DNA from: Anthoceros angustus
Lineage: Eukaryota > Streptophyta > Anthocerotopsida > Anthocerotales > Anthocerotaceae
Assembly (NCBI GenBank): GCA_010909165.1
Contig: VJWM01000011.1
Span: 1,302,001 to 1,366,000 of the forward strand
Length of the DNA stretch: 64,000 bases
Direction: 5' to 3'
This document shows positions 1 through 10,786 of the stretch, in pieces. Numbering within the stretch: position 1 is the first letter of the stretch; each line of letters starts with the position of its first letter. The notes under the pieces are model-generated. The model was given only the letters and a program-made list of their open reading frames with translations. It was not told where the DNA came from and searched no databases. Position numbers and translations under genes: made by a program.

Positions 1-2140
1 GTCGGAACACTTACTCCTTCCTCGGATGGCTACTCCGGATAACCAATTGCACCTAAGGGAGTTTGACCGGGACAAGACGACCTTCACTACGGAGTGGTAC
101 GCTTGCCTACAAGAGAAGTGCCTTTGGGATGACCGAGCGCTGTGGTCGCTCATGCGTATGGTGACCAACGCCTTCCGTGACTTCGAGGGACTTCATGGAG
201 ATATTCCCCGGATGATTTTGTGTGCATGGGGAGCAGTGACAAACACCTTGGACATCTAAGAAAGGTGCTTGAGCGCCGGAGACTCAATTGAGCCTACACC
301 GAGAAATGCTACTTTGGAATGACGGAGGGAATCTTGTCACATCGGGTGCACGGAATCGAGGTGGACCAGACAAGGTCCGGTCATCCGCCTCCACCACCGA
401 ACCTAAAGGAGCCGAGAGGTTTCGGAATGGTGGGATACCGCCGTTTATTAAGGACTTTGCTAAGAGGGCGCTAAGTTGATGTAATCATGAAGGAGGAGGT
501 TTGGACCGTCTCGTGAGAGAGGAGGAGGCCTTCCGGATTTAACACCTTGGTAAGCGCACTGCCTAAGAGGACCGGATCGAGCAAGAAATTTCATGTGTAT
601 GTAGATGTGTCCGCTTTTGCTATCGGAGTAGTGCCGAGCCGTAAGGACGACAAGCAAGGGATTATCCGTATACTACGCGACGTACCACCCAGAACTAAAA
701 ATACACAACTACAGAGCGCCAATCGGGTATGGTATATGTCCAAGAAATTCGACACTACCGCTACCCAAAGTGAGTTTGTGTTCTATGTAGACCACTTTGC
801 TCATCCGTGAATAAGGGACCGTCCGGATAGCAAGGTGGATATTGTTGCCGCAGGAGTTCACGAAGTGGAAACAAGACAAGGGAGGCAAGACCAAATGCAT
901 TTCGTCACGATTGAAAACACAAGTGTTGAGAGATCGTGAAGATGCGCTCCTGGATGAGACATTGGTTGCCGCAGAAAAGTACAACCGAGGAGCCCACCGA
1001 CCAACCCCAAGCTACGAGAACGGCACTTAGCGGAGAAGGGAGGGTCCGGCCGTCCGACCCACGAAGAAATGGAGCGGTACTGGGAATGGAGCTTCAAAAT
1101 CGACTGTGACGAGGGAGGCATTCGTGCACTATGCTCGACCCTTCGTAATGTACAACGGTGTGTGTTCAAATTAGGGCCGAGAGTAGAACGAAGGTACTTA
1201 CAACCGCAGAGATGTGAGCGCCGGAATGCACAAGGATTGGGGAGGACACTACGCAAAGACAGTCACCACCAAAAGATTTTGAAGCGGATACCGTGGCCAA
1301 CAATGTATGGGGACACCCACCGCTTAGGAAGAAGTGTGATGCTTGTCACGGATCGGAAGCCAACCACAACACAATGGCGGCCATACCGGCACCCGCCTTT
1401 AAAAGTGGGGTATTGACTTTGGACCTATACACCAACACGAGGCACACAAAGCGATACATTTGGTGGCAACGGACATCGCACTGTGGGTAGAGGCGGCGAA
1501 CAAGAACGGACTGCAAGCACGTGGCAAATTCCTTTATGAGAACATCATACGCGATGGGTGTCCGCCGCTGAGTATAGAGGACCCATTTCAATGATGTGAT
1601 CCGCCATGACGGAGTATTTTGGCATCAATCATCGCAAGACGGCACCCTACAACCCTAAGGCCAATGGGTTGACGAGAAGACAAATGGGCTCATCTCAGAT
1701 CCCGAATAAACTTACAACTACGCACACGATCGATACCAAGTTGCCATCCGACTGGCCGTGACGGCAGAGAAGGTGACCACGCAACAACGACTTTAACCTA
1801 TGGGCACCGCCTCGTAATGCCGTGGAGTTTGAAGTACCACACTTCGAGTAATGATGGAAGAAAGAGGAGGAAAGCCAACGAGCGACTTTGGGGTTTGTCC
1901 AACACACGAGGGTCGGAAGAAGCACAAAGATGCAAACCCAAGATTTGGCACGAGCCGAATCGGGAGTATGGAGGCGGAGATTTGGCCCTCCTTTATGATA
2001 GTCGCATGCATTTTCCGTGCAAACTTCACCGAGATGGATGGGTCTACGTGTGCAAGTATATGACAACGGGTCCGCTCAACCACGGCGCCTAGATGGAGAT
2101 GCCAACCCGGTGAACGGGTGGCGTGAAGAAGTATTATGTT
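1..2140 (+). pseudogene. Decayed Ty3/gypsy pol: RT, RNase H, integrase
   Basis: Remnant of a gypsy-class polyprotein running off the left edge, in the order reverse transcriptase, RNase H, integrase. RT: about 26-480, with MRMVTNAFRDF and a damaged catalytic box reading FP.DDF instead of YLDD near 200. RNase H: 547-810, with KKFHVYVDVSAFAIGVV and EFVFYVDH. Integrase zinc finger half: CDACHGSEANHNTMAAI near 1335. Core pieces: KFLYENII near 1530, then NDVIRH and GINHRKTAPYNPKANGL at 1590-1680. C-terminal pieces: MPVEFEVPH-like and LLYDS.MHFP.KLH up to about 2140. Order RT-RH-INT is diagnostic of Ty3/gypsy. Frame changes every 50-200 bases; no intact protein is possible. I see no chromodomain. 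Confidence 0.88.
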
Positions 2141-2169
2141 GGCGAGACGCCAATGATGAGAAGGGAGTA

Positions 2170-2690
2170 TGTGGGCTGCACTTCCCTGGGAGTTAGGAAA
2201 TAGGGTTTGTTTTTTAGGATTGAATAGTAAAATAAGGCGAAAAGGAGGAATAAAGATGGCGCCGGACGGACTCGAGTATACCACTCGGACAACAACGGCA
2301 ACGGACACAAATGGAAACTCCGACCACACCGGGCAAGTCCCGAGTACACGAGATAAGTCCCAACCCACCCGGTCAACAGGATAAGTACGGGAAAGCAACT
2401 TTGAATGAGTGAGGATGACCAGGCGGCGCCACGTGGACGGCCCCGAGTGGAGGTCGGCATGCAGCTGATCAGACCTCGCGGGCCGCAGGCAGGTATTCAC
2501 GCCCGCGCGGCGAAGGCGCGGCGCGGCGTAAGAGGCAGTAAGCGTAGGGTCGTAGTATGCACTTCGATACGGACAAGAGGCGCCTTCCGCCAGCAAGCAT
2601 TTCCACAAGAAAGAGGGAGGTTTTCAAACCTCTCATACACGGCCCGCCCGCATCCGGCTCCGGCGATCTCTTTGCGCTGGGCCCCAGCAC
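2170..2690 (+). repeat. LTR-like segment A (type 1), approximate ends
   Basis: Starts with TGTGGGCTGCACTTCC directly after a purine-rich tract that follows the integrase end, so it looks like the 3' LTR of the pol remnant. The same ~520-bp segment recurs at 5236 and 7300. It holds an AT-rich promoter-like stretch with GGATTGAA.AGTAAAATAAGG, a CCACGTGGACGG E-box-like site near 2429 and a GTATTCACGCCCGCG block. The right end is set where copies B and C show TTTTTGGGCGCC, which resembles the primer-binding junction of Tat/Athila-type gypsy elements. Boundaries are inferred from copy comparison. Confidence 0.55.
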
Positions 2691-2699
2691 CGCGCACGG

Positions 2700-5235
2700 A
2701 AGGAGCAACGCAACGGAGGAACATGCCGCGACGCCAAATTCCTGAGCAAGAACAAGAGGAGGAGAAGCAATGGCACCCAAAAAGCCGAGGAGGAGCCATG
2801 GCCCTGGAGGAGCAACATTGTGACCCGCGCTATCGACTTTGGCCCGGCCGAGGAAGCAGGATTGGTGAGGAGTGGCACTGGACGTGTTCCAAATGGACCG
2901 ACAACCATGGTCCGGAGCCGAAGATGTCAAGGGCGATCAACAAGGAGGTCCGATCCAAGAACCTCCGGAGGACCCGAGATGGACGGAGGTCCCGAGGATG
3001 GCCTACAACCGCCCAAGGAGGAAGAGGTGTGGTGCCGAGCCCCTGGCAAAGGGGAAGAAGGGCTAAGGCGCCAGCCGAACGCCGACAACCAACGGATGGT
3101 CCGCCGGCCGGACAAGAGTAAGGCGCGTAATTGTCCATTGAACTCGCCACCAAGGTGGATCACCTTGGTGATAACGGTATTCTCGCACGCCCAGGAAGAG
3201 CGGAGAAGGATTATCTTCGCTGGCCGTGAGGCACGCAAGAAGCCGCTCCTCGTCACCGACACCCGATTCATGTATGGGGACATTTCGAGCTCCTCAAGGG
3301 AGGAGGAGCGAGCCTCGGGGCGAGGCCGCCAAGGAGGTGAGGGCGCCGAGGTGGGGGTCCTTCAAGAAAGGGTCCGGAGGAGGACGATCGAGGATTCCGA
3401 CTCCATACGCTGAGCGAACCTCACCACCCAGGAAGTTTGGGAGGAGATTCCCCTTCCTCCTTTTGGTGCCCTCCGAGCAAGACAGAGGGAGTCGCCGAGG
3501 GCTGGCTCCGACAGGAACACCCAACAACCACGACGGCCGAGCCCCGACGAACGGAGCCAAGAGGCGGAAGACGGTGCCGCTTACCAACGCAAAGACTCGA
3601 AGGTGCACTCCCCCGCCCACGGAGTGGCAAGAGGTCAAGAGGCGTAAGGAGGGCGTAAAGGGACGCCCAAGGAGCGGAGGTCACCGGCAGCACCTCGAGC
3701 CGGCCCTGCCCCATGTGAAGGGGCAAAAGAGCTTGCTGACCCCTCACCTCCTCCGAGCCCTGTGAGAAAGAGGGCACAAAGGAGTTAGAGGCCAAGAGGC
3801 CAAGAGGGTGAGACTGACCACCACTGTGACCCGAGGGTCCCGATTACTGAGAACCCACCGACTCGCCCGACTGGTATGGAGGTCCTCATGACCGAGAAAT
3901 GCCGCCCACCAAGGACTTTGTGGGGCCTCACTCAGCCGTGGAAGAAACACGAGTCTGCCACTGCCATGGACGGAATGCTTTGGGGTCTCGTGGCCAAAGA
4001 GAAGACCTGGAAGTGGAGGCCACCCGAGGAGGATGGTGGAACCCAAGAGCAAGTGAAGGCGCCTGTGAGGCAAAGGAAAGGCGGAGTCCTCGCCGGATCG
4101 AGGAAGGGAAACGCGGGCGGCGAGGCCCGGCGAGCGTTCACAGACTTAAAGGTTCTTCACGCGAACAAAGCAAGCTCAGAGGCCCAAGCGGCGAGGACCT
4201 TGCAAAGGGGGCGGAGGTCCAAGGAAGCGAGAGGAAGACGACGGGCGGAGAGCCGGACTGGCGAGGCGCGCAGCCACACCAAGCCGGGCGAGGCGAAGGT
4301 GAAGGCGGCGAGGCGAGCCGCGCAAAGAGCGACCGGATCACCAAGACGTGATCGGAACCGGAGGGAGTCAGAGCAACTGGCCGGCAGTATGGCGGAGCAG
4401 CAAGGGCTGGAAGGGAGATGGAGGCCAGACTGGGAGATAGGAGATCTCCGAGTACAGTGAAGTAGAGGAGAGGCAGCAGATGGAGGATGAAGGACACGCC
4501 GGAGCTACAACCCAAGATGCGCTTGAGCAGCAGTGATTCTCAACGAGAGAATCCACGAAGCACGAGAGTGCCTGGCCCGTCTCAAGACGGAGGAAAATCG
4601 GCGACTATCCAAGGAGTTGGACGCTGCTGCAGTATGAACCGGAAGAAGCCGTGGGCCTGACGGATATAACGATTGGAGAGGAGGTGGCGGACCAATGGTA
4701 ACGGAGGAGGAGAGCAGAGGAGGAAGCTGGTCCATCCGAATGAGACGGAAGGGAGCCGCCATGGCGGGTAAAGCTACAATGGACAAAGGGAGGAGGAGTT
4801 GTGAGCAGCAAAGGCAGCAGGAGGTGACCTGAGGCCGCTTGTAGCCTCAAGATGCCGGCCCACAACCGGCAGAGAGGTGGCTCAACAACACTCCCAAAGA
4901 GCACCTGGCGAGGAGTACGGGTGCTCCGCACACGTGGAAGAGGCAATTCAACAAGTCGATCGACTTTGCCTTACCACCACGCCGAGCTCAGCGAGGCACC
5001 ACGTCACCCCGGACGGACTCACTCCGGAAGGCCCCAAGGAGATGAAGGCCACGGACGGGGGACCTTGGGGCTGAGATGAGGGAGCGGGTGAGAGGGAGCA
5101 ACCGGAGGAGCAACGAGGGAGCGATGTGGTAAGGTAAGCACCCGACCTCACCATGGAAGAAGGCCAACGGGAGCCGCCTGAAAGGGGACTTCGAGGGAGA
5201 GCCACTGAGGAGTCCCGTGAGGAAGAAACCTGGGG
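2700..5235 (+). mobile_element. Internal region A of a pol-less LTR element
   Basis: Begins with an ATGGCACCCAAAA start at 2769 that is preserved in copies B and C, and encodes a basic, coiled-coil-rich product in broken frames (INKEVRSKNLRR, MAYNR, KRRKTVPLTNAKT; later NERIHE-type coil and HVEEAIQQVD). I recognise no RT, protease or integrase. Shared landmarks with B, C and D run colinearly, for example ATTGTCCATTGAACTC near 3130 and TTCATGTATGGGGACATTT near 3267. It ends with purine-rich GAGGAAGAAACC, then the next LTR-like segment. It is most likely a gag-like ORF of a non-autonomous element; function is not established. Confidence 0.6.
3148..3170. repeat. Perfect hairpin CACCAAGGTG-GAT-CACCTTGGTG, unit A
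   Basis: Ten-base perfect inverted arms with a 3-base GAT loop. The identical palindrome occurs in units B (6259-6281), C (8343-8365) and D (10980-11002), while flanking bases carry indels. Confidence 0.85.
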
Positions 5236-5738
5236 GGCTGTGCACTTCCCGGGAGTTAGGAAATAAGTAGGCTTCTGGAGGATTGAAGGATAAATAAGGC
5301 GGAAAAGGAGGAATAAATTGGGGTAGCGCCGGACGAGGCTCCTGAGTATACTCCGACTGGAGTGAACAACGGACCGGATCACTTATGGCAAGCTCCGGAC
5401 ACGAGTAAGGATAAGTCCGAACCCACCTGTGTCAAAATAGGATAAGTACGCCGTGGAAAGTAACCTAGGAGCGAGGCGTGAGGATGCACGAGCGCCACGG
5501 ACGGCCCCGAGTGGAGGTCGGCATGCAGAGGTCAGACCGAACCTGCTGCAGGCCGCAGGCAGTATTCACGCCCGCGGCCGCGGGGCGTAAGGCCGAGGCG
5601 AAGGGTCGAGTACGCCATGCACTCGCGCTAGACAACGAAGAGGCGCCCGCCAGAAGCTTACTTTCCACAAGCGCCAAGGAGGAGGTCCGCGCACCGCACT
5701 CATAGCCTTGCGCCCGCAATCCTCGCTGTTTTTGGGCG
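5236..5738 (+). repeat. LTR-like segment B (type 1), approximate ends
   Basis: Second copy of the type-1 LTR-like segment. GGCTGTGCACTTCCCGGGAG opens it; the AT-rich box GGATAAATAAGGCGG is at about 5288, and TTTTTGGGCGCC at about 5730 marks the probable primer-binding junction. It follows directly on the purine-rich end of internal region A, the position expected of a 3' LTR that also serves unit B. Confidence 0.55.
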
Positions 5739-5739
5739 C

Positions 5740-7299
5740 CTTACCTTAGAGCGTGGCACCGCCAAGGTTGGAGCAACAACGCGAAGGAGGAACATCGCCG
5801 GCCGACTCGCCGCCAGCACAAGAGGAGGAGAAGCAATGGCACCCAAAAGGAAGTCCGGGGAGCCATGGACCGTGGAGCGCAACATTGTGACCCGCTATCC
5901 GGACTTCGGCCCCGGCCGGAGGAAGTGGAATTGGTGCAGAGTGGCATCCGGACGTGTTCCAAATGGTCCGGACCTTTGACAACGCTACCTAGTCCGGAGT
6001 TTGCCCGAAGATGCCGGCGATCAACAAGGAGGTCCGATCCAAGAACCTCCGGAGGACTGAGGCGATGGACCTTGAGGTCCCGAGGATGGCCTACAACCGC
6101 CAAGGAGGAAGAAGGGGCGGTGCCGAGCCCCTTAAGGCGGCGGGGAAGATAGGCCGCCACGCGCCGGAGGCTCGAACGCAGCGACAACCAACGGATGGTT
6201 GATATCCGATCCGCCGATCCGAGTAAGGGCGGTAGCCCGGATCATTGTCCATTGAACTCACCAAGGTGGATCACCTTGGTGATAACCTGGTATTCTCGCA
6301 TGCGCCCAATGGGAAGAGAGCGGACTGGGAAGGATTATCTTCGCCTTCACCAGAGGCACGCAAGCTAAGGAGCGAGAAGCCTCGCTTATCGTCACATACC
6401 GATTCATGTATGGGGACATTTCGAGCTCCTCAAGGAGGGAGAGCTTGAGCGGCCTCCGGGGCCGGAGGCCCCGCTGTAAGTAGAGCGTGGCGCGAGGTGG
6501 GGGGTCGCCCTTCAAGACCAAGCGACTGGAGGAGGACGATCGAGGATTCCTGACTCATACGTCTGAGCGAACCCCTCACCACCTGTGGAAGTTTGGGAGG
6601 CGATTCCCTTCCTCCTTTGGTGCCCTCCGAGCAGCAAGACAGTGAGGGAGCCGATGCCGGAGGGCGGCGGCCCGCACCGGCAGTAATGCCAGCCCAACAA
6701 CCACGACGCCGAGCCCCGACGAACTCCGGAGCCAAGAGGCGGAAGACGGTGCCGCTTACCAACGCAAAGACCTCGAAGGTGCCGAGACTTACCCCCGCCA
6801 CCTGAGTGGCAAGAGGTCAAGAGGCGGTAAGGAGGGCGAAGGGACGCTCAAGGAGGAGGTCACCGGCAGCAGCCCACCTGAGCCGGTCCTGCCCCCCCGA
6901 AGGTGTGAAGGCAAAAGAGCTTGCTCCCTGACCCCTCACCTCCTCCGAGCCCTGTGAGAAAGAGGGCACAAAGGAGTTAGAGGCCAAGAGGGCCAAAGAG
7001 GGTGAGACTGACACCACTGTGACCCGAGGGTCCCGATTAGGTCCGAGAACCCCCGACTTACTCCGGATCGGTATGGAGGTCCTCGGACGAGAAATGCCGG
7101 CCCACTACTTTGTGGGGCCTCACGCGGGACCTTGGGGGCGTTGTTCGGCGGCGGTAGCGGCGGTGAGGAGGGCGAGGAGGCGGAGCGAGGCGATGTGGCG
7201 GTAAGCACCACACCTCACCATGGAAGGGGCCAGCGAGGGAGTCGATCGGGAGCAGGGACTTGAGGAGAGCCACGGAGGTCCGTGAGGAAGAAACCGGGC
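5740..7299 (+). mobile_element. Internal region B, centrally deleted
   Basis: Same organisation as unit A, with the ATGGCACCCAAAA start at 5835 and NKEVRSKNLRR near 6027. After ACTTTGTGGGGCCTCAC near 7107 it jumps to the last ~170 bases of the unit (GATGTGG..GTAAGCACC at about 7190), so the segment from the GTGGAAGAAACAC block through the coiled-coil part is missing. Length is about 1.5 kb against about 2.5 kb in A and C. It ends with GTGAGGAAGAAACC before the next LTR-like segment. Confidence 0.6.
6259..6281. repeat. Perfect hairpin, unit B
   Basis: Identical 10-bp stem and GAT loop as in unit A, at the equivalent position. Confidence 0.85.
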
Positions 7300-7820
7300 G
7301 TGTGGGCTATGCACTGGGAGTTAGGAAATAAGTAGGGTTTGTTTTTAGGATTGAAGGATAAATAAGGCGGAAAAGGAGGAATAAATAAATTAGCGCTGGA
7401 CGAGGCTCCGGTATACTCGAGACCTGGAGTGAACAACGGACCCCGGTACCACTATGGCAAGCTCGGACGCAGGAGTAAAGGATAAGTCAACCCACTCCAG
7501 TCAAAATAGGATAAATCGCCGAAAGTAACCTAGGAGGCGGGCGTGAGGGGGACAGGCGGGCCACGTGGGCGGCCACAGTGGAGGTCGGGCATGCGGTAGG
7601 CGGGCCGTAACCTTGCAGGCCGTTATAGCGGTATTCACGCCCTTGGCGTAAGGCAGTAAGAGCGTAGGGTCGAAAGCCATGCGGACCCCAGCGATTCTGG
7701 ACGACAGCGCCTTCGCCCGATTACTTCCTGGCCAGGAGGAGGTCATTTATTCGTGACCTCAGACAATCCTCACGGTCCCTTGCGCTCATAATCCGGCTCT
7801 CTGGATCTTTTTGGGCGCCC
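7300..7820 (+). repeat. LTR-like segment C (type 1), approximate ends
   Basis: Third copy of the type-1 LTR-like segment: TGTGGGCTATGCAC start, GGATAAATAAGGCGG at about 7363, CCACGTGGGCGG near 7561, and CTTTTTGGGCGCCC at about 7807 as the probable primer-binding junction. Confidence 0.55.
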
Positions 7821-10500
7821 AGTCGGCTTAGGCGTGGCGCCGTCAAGGTTGGAGCGTGACAGCGAAGGAGGAACATCGTGCCGGCGGACTCGGCCACGGC
7901 TCTGACAGAGGAGAAGCAATGGCACCCAAAAGCCGGAGTGGAGCCATGGACCCTCGTGGGGCGCAACATTGTGACCCGGCTATCCGGACTTGGCCACAGG
8001 CTGGAGGCAGGGGATTGGTGCGAGGGAGTGGCATGGGCGTGTTCCAAATGGTGCGGACCTTTGACAGCGTCACTCTAGTCGGGAGTTTGCGGAAAATCTG
8101 GCGATCAACAAGGAGGTCGATCCAAGAACCTCCGGAGGACCAGGCGATGGACCTTGGAGGTCACGAGGATGGCCTACAACCTTAGAAGGAGGAAGAAGGG
8201 GCGTGGTGCAGGCCCCTTAAGGCGAAGGGAAGATAGGGCGATACAGTGGCCCGGCCGAGGCTGGGCAGCGGACAACCAACGGATGGTTGATATCCGATCT
8301 GGACGGTCGAGTAAGGGCGGATCATTGTCCATTGGAACTGCTCACCAAGGTGGATCACCTTGGTGATAACTAGTTATTCTGCATGCGCTCAGTGAGGAAA
8401 AGGCGGTGGGAAGGATTATCCGGTTCATCGAGGAGCACAAGCTAAGGAGGCGAAGCCCTCGCCATCGGTGACCCATACGATTCATGTATGGGGACATTTG
8501 AGCTCTGAAGGAGGGAGGCTTGAGCAGGCGCTCGGAAGGGTGGAGGCCTGGGCGTGCAAGGCGCGGGTGGGGGTCGTCCTTGAAGACCAAGCGGACTCGG
8601 GAGGAGGGCGGGAGGATTCCGGACTCCATGCGGGCGAACCCCTCACCACCCAGGGAAGTTTGGGAGGATTCCCCTTCCTCCTTTTGGTGCCTCCCGGGCG
8701 GTAGGCCGGGAGGAGGCCGGGAGGCGTTGGCGGCTCCGCAGCATGACAACCACGGTGCGGGCCCGACGAACTCGGTAGGGAGGCGAAGGCGGTGCCGCCT
8801 GCGCACCTCGGAAGGTGCGGTACCCCCACCTTGCAGGAGGTGAGGCGGGAGGCGAGAAGGGCGTGGCCCAAGGCGGGAGGTCAGCGGCCACCAGCAGTCT
8901 GTCCCGGCGGAAGGGGCAGAGCTTGCTCCGGACCCCCTCACCTCCTCCGAGCCCCAGGAGAAAGAGGGCGCAAAAGGAGTTAGAGGCCAAGAGGGCCAAA
9001 GAGGGTGAGACTCCGGACCTCACCACTCAGGACCTGAGGTCTGATTAGGTCCGGAGAACCCAGTCCGGACTTACTCCGGACTGCGGTATGGAGGTCCTTG
9101 GCGGACCGAGAAATGCCGGCTCCCACTACGGACTTTGTGGGGCCTCACTGATGGCGTGGAAGAAACACGGCGAGTCAGCTACCGTCATGGACGGAATGCT
9201 TTGGGGTCTCGTGGTACAGAGAAGACCTGTGAAGTGGAGGCCACCGGAGGAGGATGGTGGAACTCAAGAGCAAGTGAAGGCGGCCCGGGGGAAGGAAAAG
9301 GCGGAGTCCCTCGGATCGAGGAAGGAAGCCGGGTGGCGGGCCGAGGCCGCAGTTCGGAGGCCGGGCCAAGGTTCTTCATTTGTCTGAGCAGTGAAACAAG
9401 CTCGAGGCAAGCCGGAGGACCTTCTGCGAGAGGAAGCCGGAGGCGGAAGAGGCCGGGCACAAGCGAGAGAGCTCGGGACTGGCGGAGGCGGCCGGCTAAG
9501 CGGCCAAATGGGCGAGCCCGGAAAGCGGCGAAGGAGTGAGCCGCGGTGGCGGCAGGATCACTGAGGCGTGATCGGGCCGGTGGAAGAGGCAGGGCGTAGA
9601 GGCTAACTCGAAGGCCGCAGGCGGCTATGGAGGCGAGCAAGGGCGGCCTCGGGAGATAGAGGATCTCAGTGCAGTGCAGGAGGTAGAAGGCGGCGAGATG
9701 GAGGGCAGCACAGCTGGAGCTACAACTCCAAGATCGTCGGAGGCGGTGATTCTCAGCGAGAGAATCCACGACCTCGAGCAAGCGAGTGCCTCGGCTCCGT
9801 CGAAGGCGGAGGAAAATCGGCGACTATCGAGAGTTGGGCGTTGCCGAGCTCTGAAGGAAGGAAGTCGGAGTCGGACGGAGGTCGACCGCTGGAGGGAGGT
9901 GGCGGAGGTAAAGGCGGAATGAGCAGGAGGCCGAGCGAGAAAAGAAGGCTGGGTCCGGTGAGAAAGGCGGAAGGGCAGCGCTATGGCGGATGGTGGCGAT
10001 GGAAAGGAAACGGAGCTGAGGCGGAGCAACAGTGGCAGTGAGGGAGGTGTGAGGCCGCCTTGTAGCCTCGTGATCTGACCAGGCGGTATCAAATCTGGCG
10101 GGAGAGGTGGCCCAACAAGCGGCGCCGGACTCCGGAACACTTATGGCGGAGGGAGTATCGGTGCTCCGGGCACACGTGGAAGAGGCAATTCAACAAGTCG
10201 ATTCGGACTTTGCCTATTACCACGAGCTCGAAGGCGTAGAAGCCTCTCGACGGCCCGGCGCAACAGACGGACCAAGGCTCGAGAAGGAGATGAAGGCCAC
10301 AGGGGCCACAGGACCCTAGTGGCCTTTGGAGATAGAGGCGGCGGAGAGGAGCAACCGAGGCGTAACGAGGGAGCGCGGATGCGATCGAGGTAAGCACCCC
10401 GCACCTCACCATGGAAGGAGGGGCCAGCGAAGGTCATTGGGCGATCGGGAGCAGGAGGACTTGAGGAGAGCCACGGAGGTCCGTGAGGAGGAAACCCGGG
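7821..10500 (+). mobile_element. Internal region C of a pol-less LTR element
   Basis: Full-length copy of the unit, about 2.6 kb, with the ATGGCACCCAAAA start at 7919. It keeps the block deleted in B: GTGGAAGAAACAC with ATGGACGGAATGCTTTGG near 9187, the coil segment LSERIHDLE at 9752-9778, and HVEEAIQQVDSDFAYYHELE near 10175-10230. It has more CCGGA-containing insertions than A or D (9017-9120 reads CCGGAC or CCGGAG six times). Reading frames are broken throughout. It is followed by type-2 rather than type-1 LTR sequence. Confidence 0.6.
8343..8365. repeat. Perfect hairpin, unit C
   Basis: Same palindrome as in units A, B and D, at the equivalent position. Confidence 0.85.
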
Positions 10501-10502
10501 TG

Positions 10503-10785
10503 GGCGTGAGTCGGACTTTGTCCGGACCCGGAGGCCGGAAGTCGGACCTCGGTAATAAGTCGGACCACAGTCCGGACCTCGTAAGTCGGACCACGAGTCG
10601 GACCCCGTGTCGTCCGGACCACGAGTCGGGACCCGGAGTCGGACCAGGTCGGACCCGAACAGGTCGGACCTGGCGGCGGACCGGAAATAAGCGGACTCAC
10701 GAGTTGAGTCGAGGCAGACCAGGGGCCGGGCGCGGTGAGGGCCCCGACTTACGCTAGGGCCGATGGTGGTGGCCCCGTGAAGGAC
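10503..10785 (+). repeat. Truncated type-2 LTR with GTCCGGAC repeats
   Basis: Starts with TGGGCGTGAGTCGGACTTTG after a purine-rich GAGGAGGAAACCC. It contains more than ten degenerate copies of the palindromic decamer GGTCCGGACC, then CCCCGACTTACGCT and GGTGGCCCC, as in the full LTR at 13202. It breaks off at about 10785, where the sequence enters unit D mid-way. Confidence 0.55.
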
Positions 10786-10786
10786 C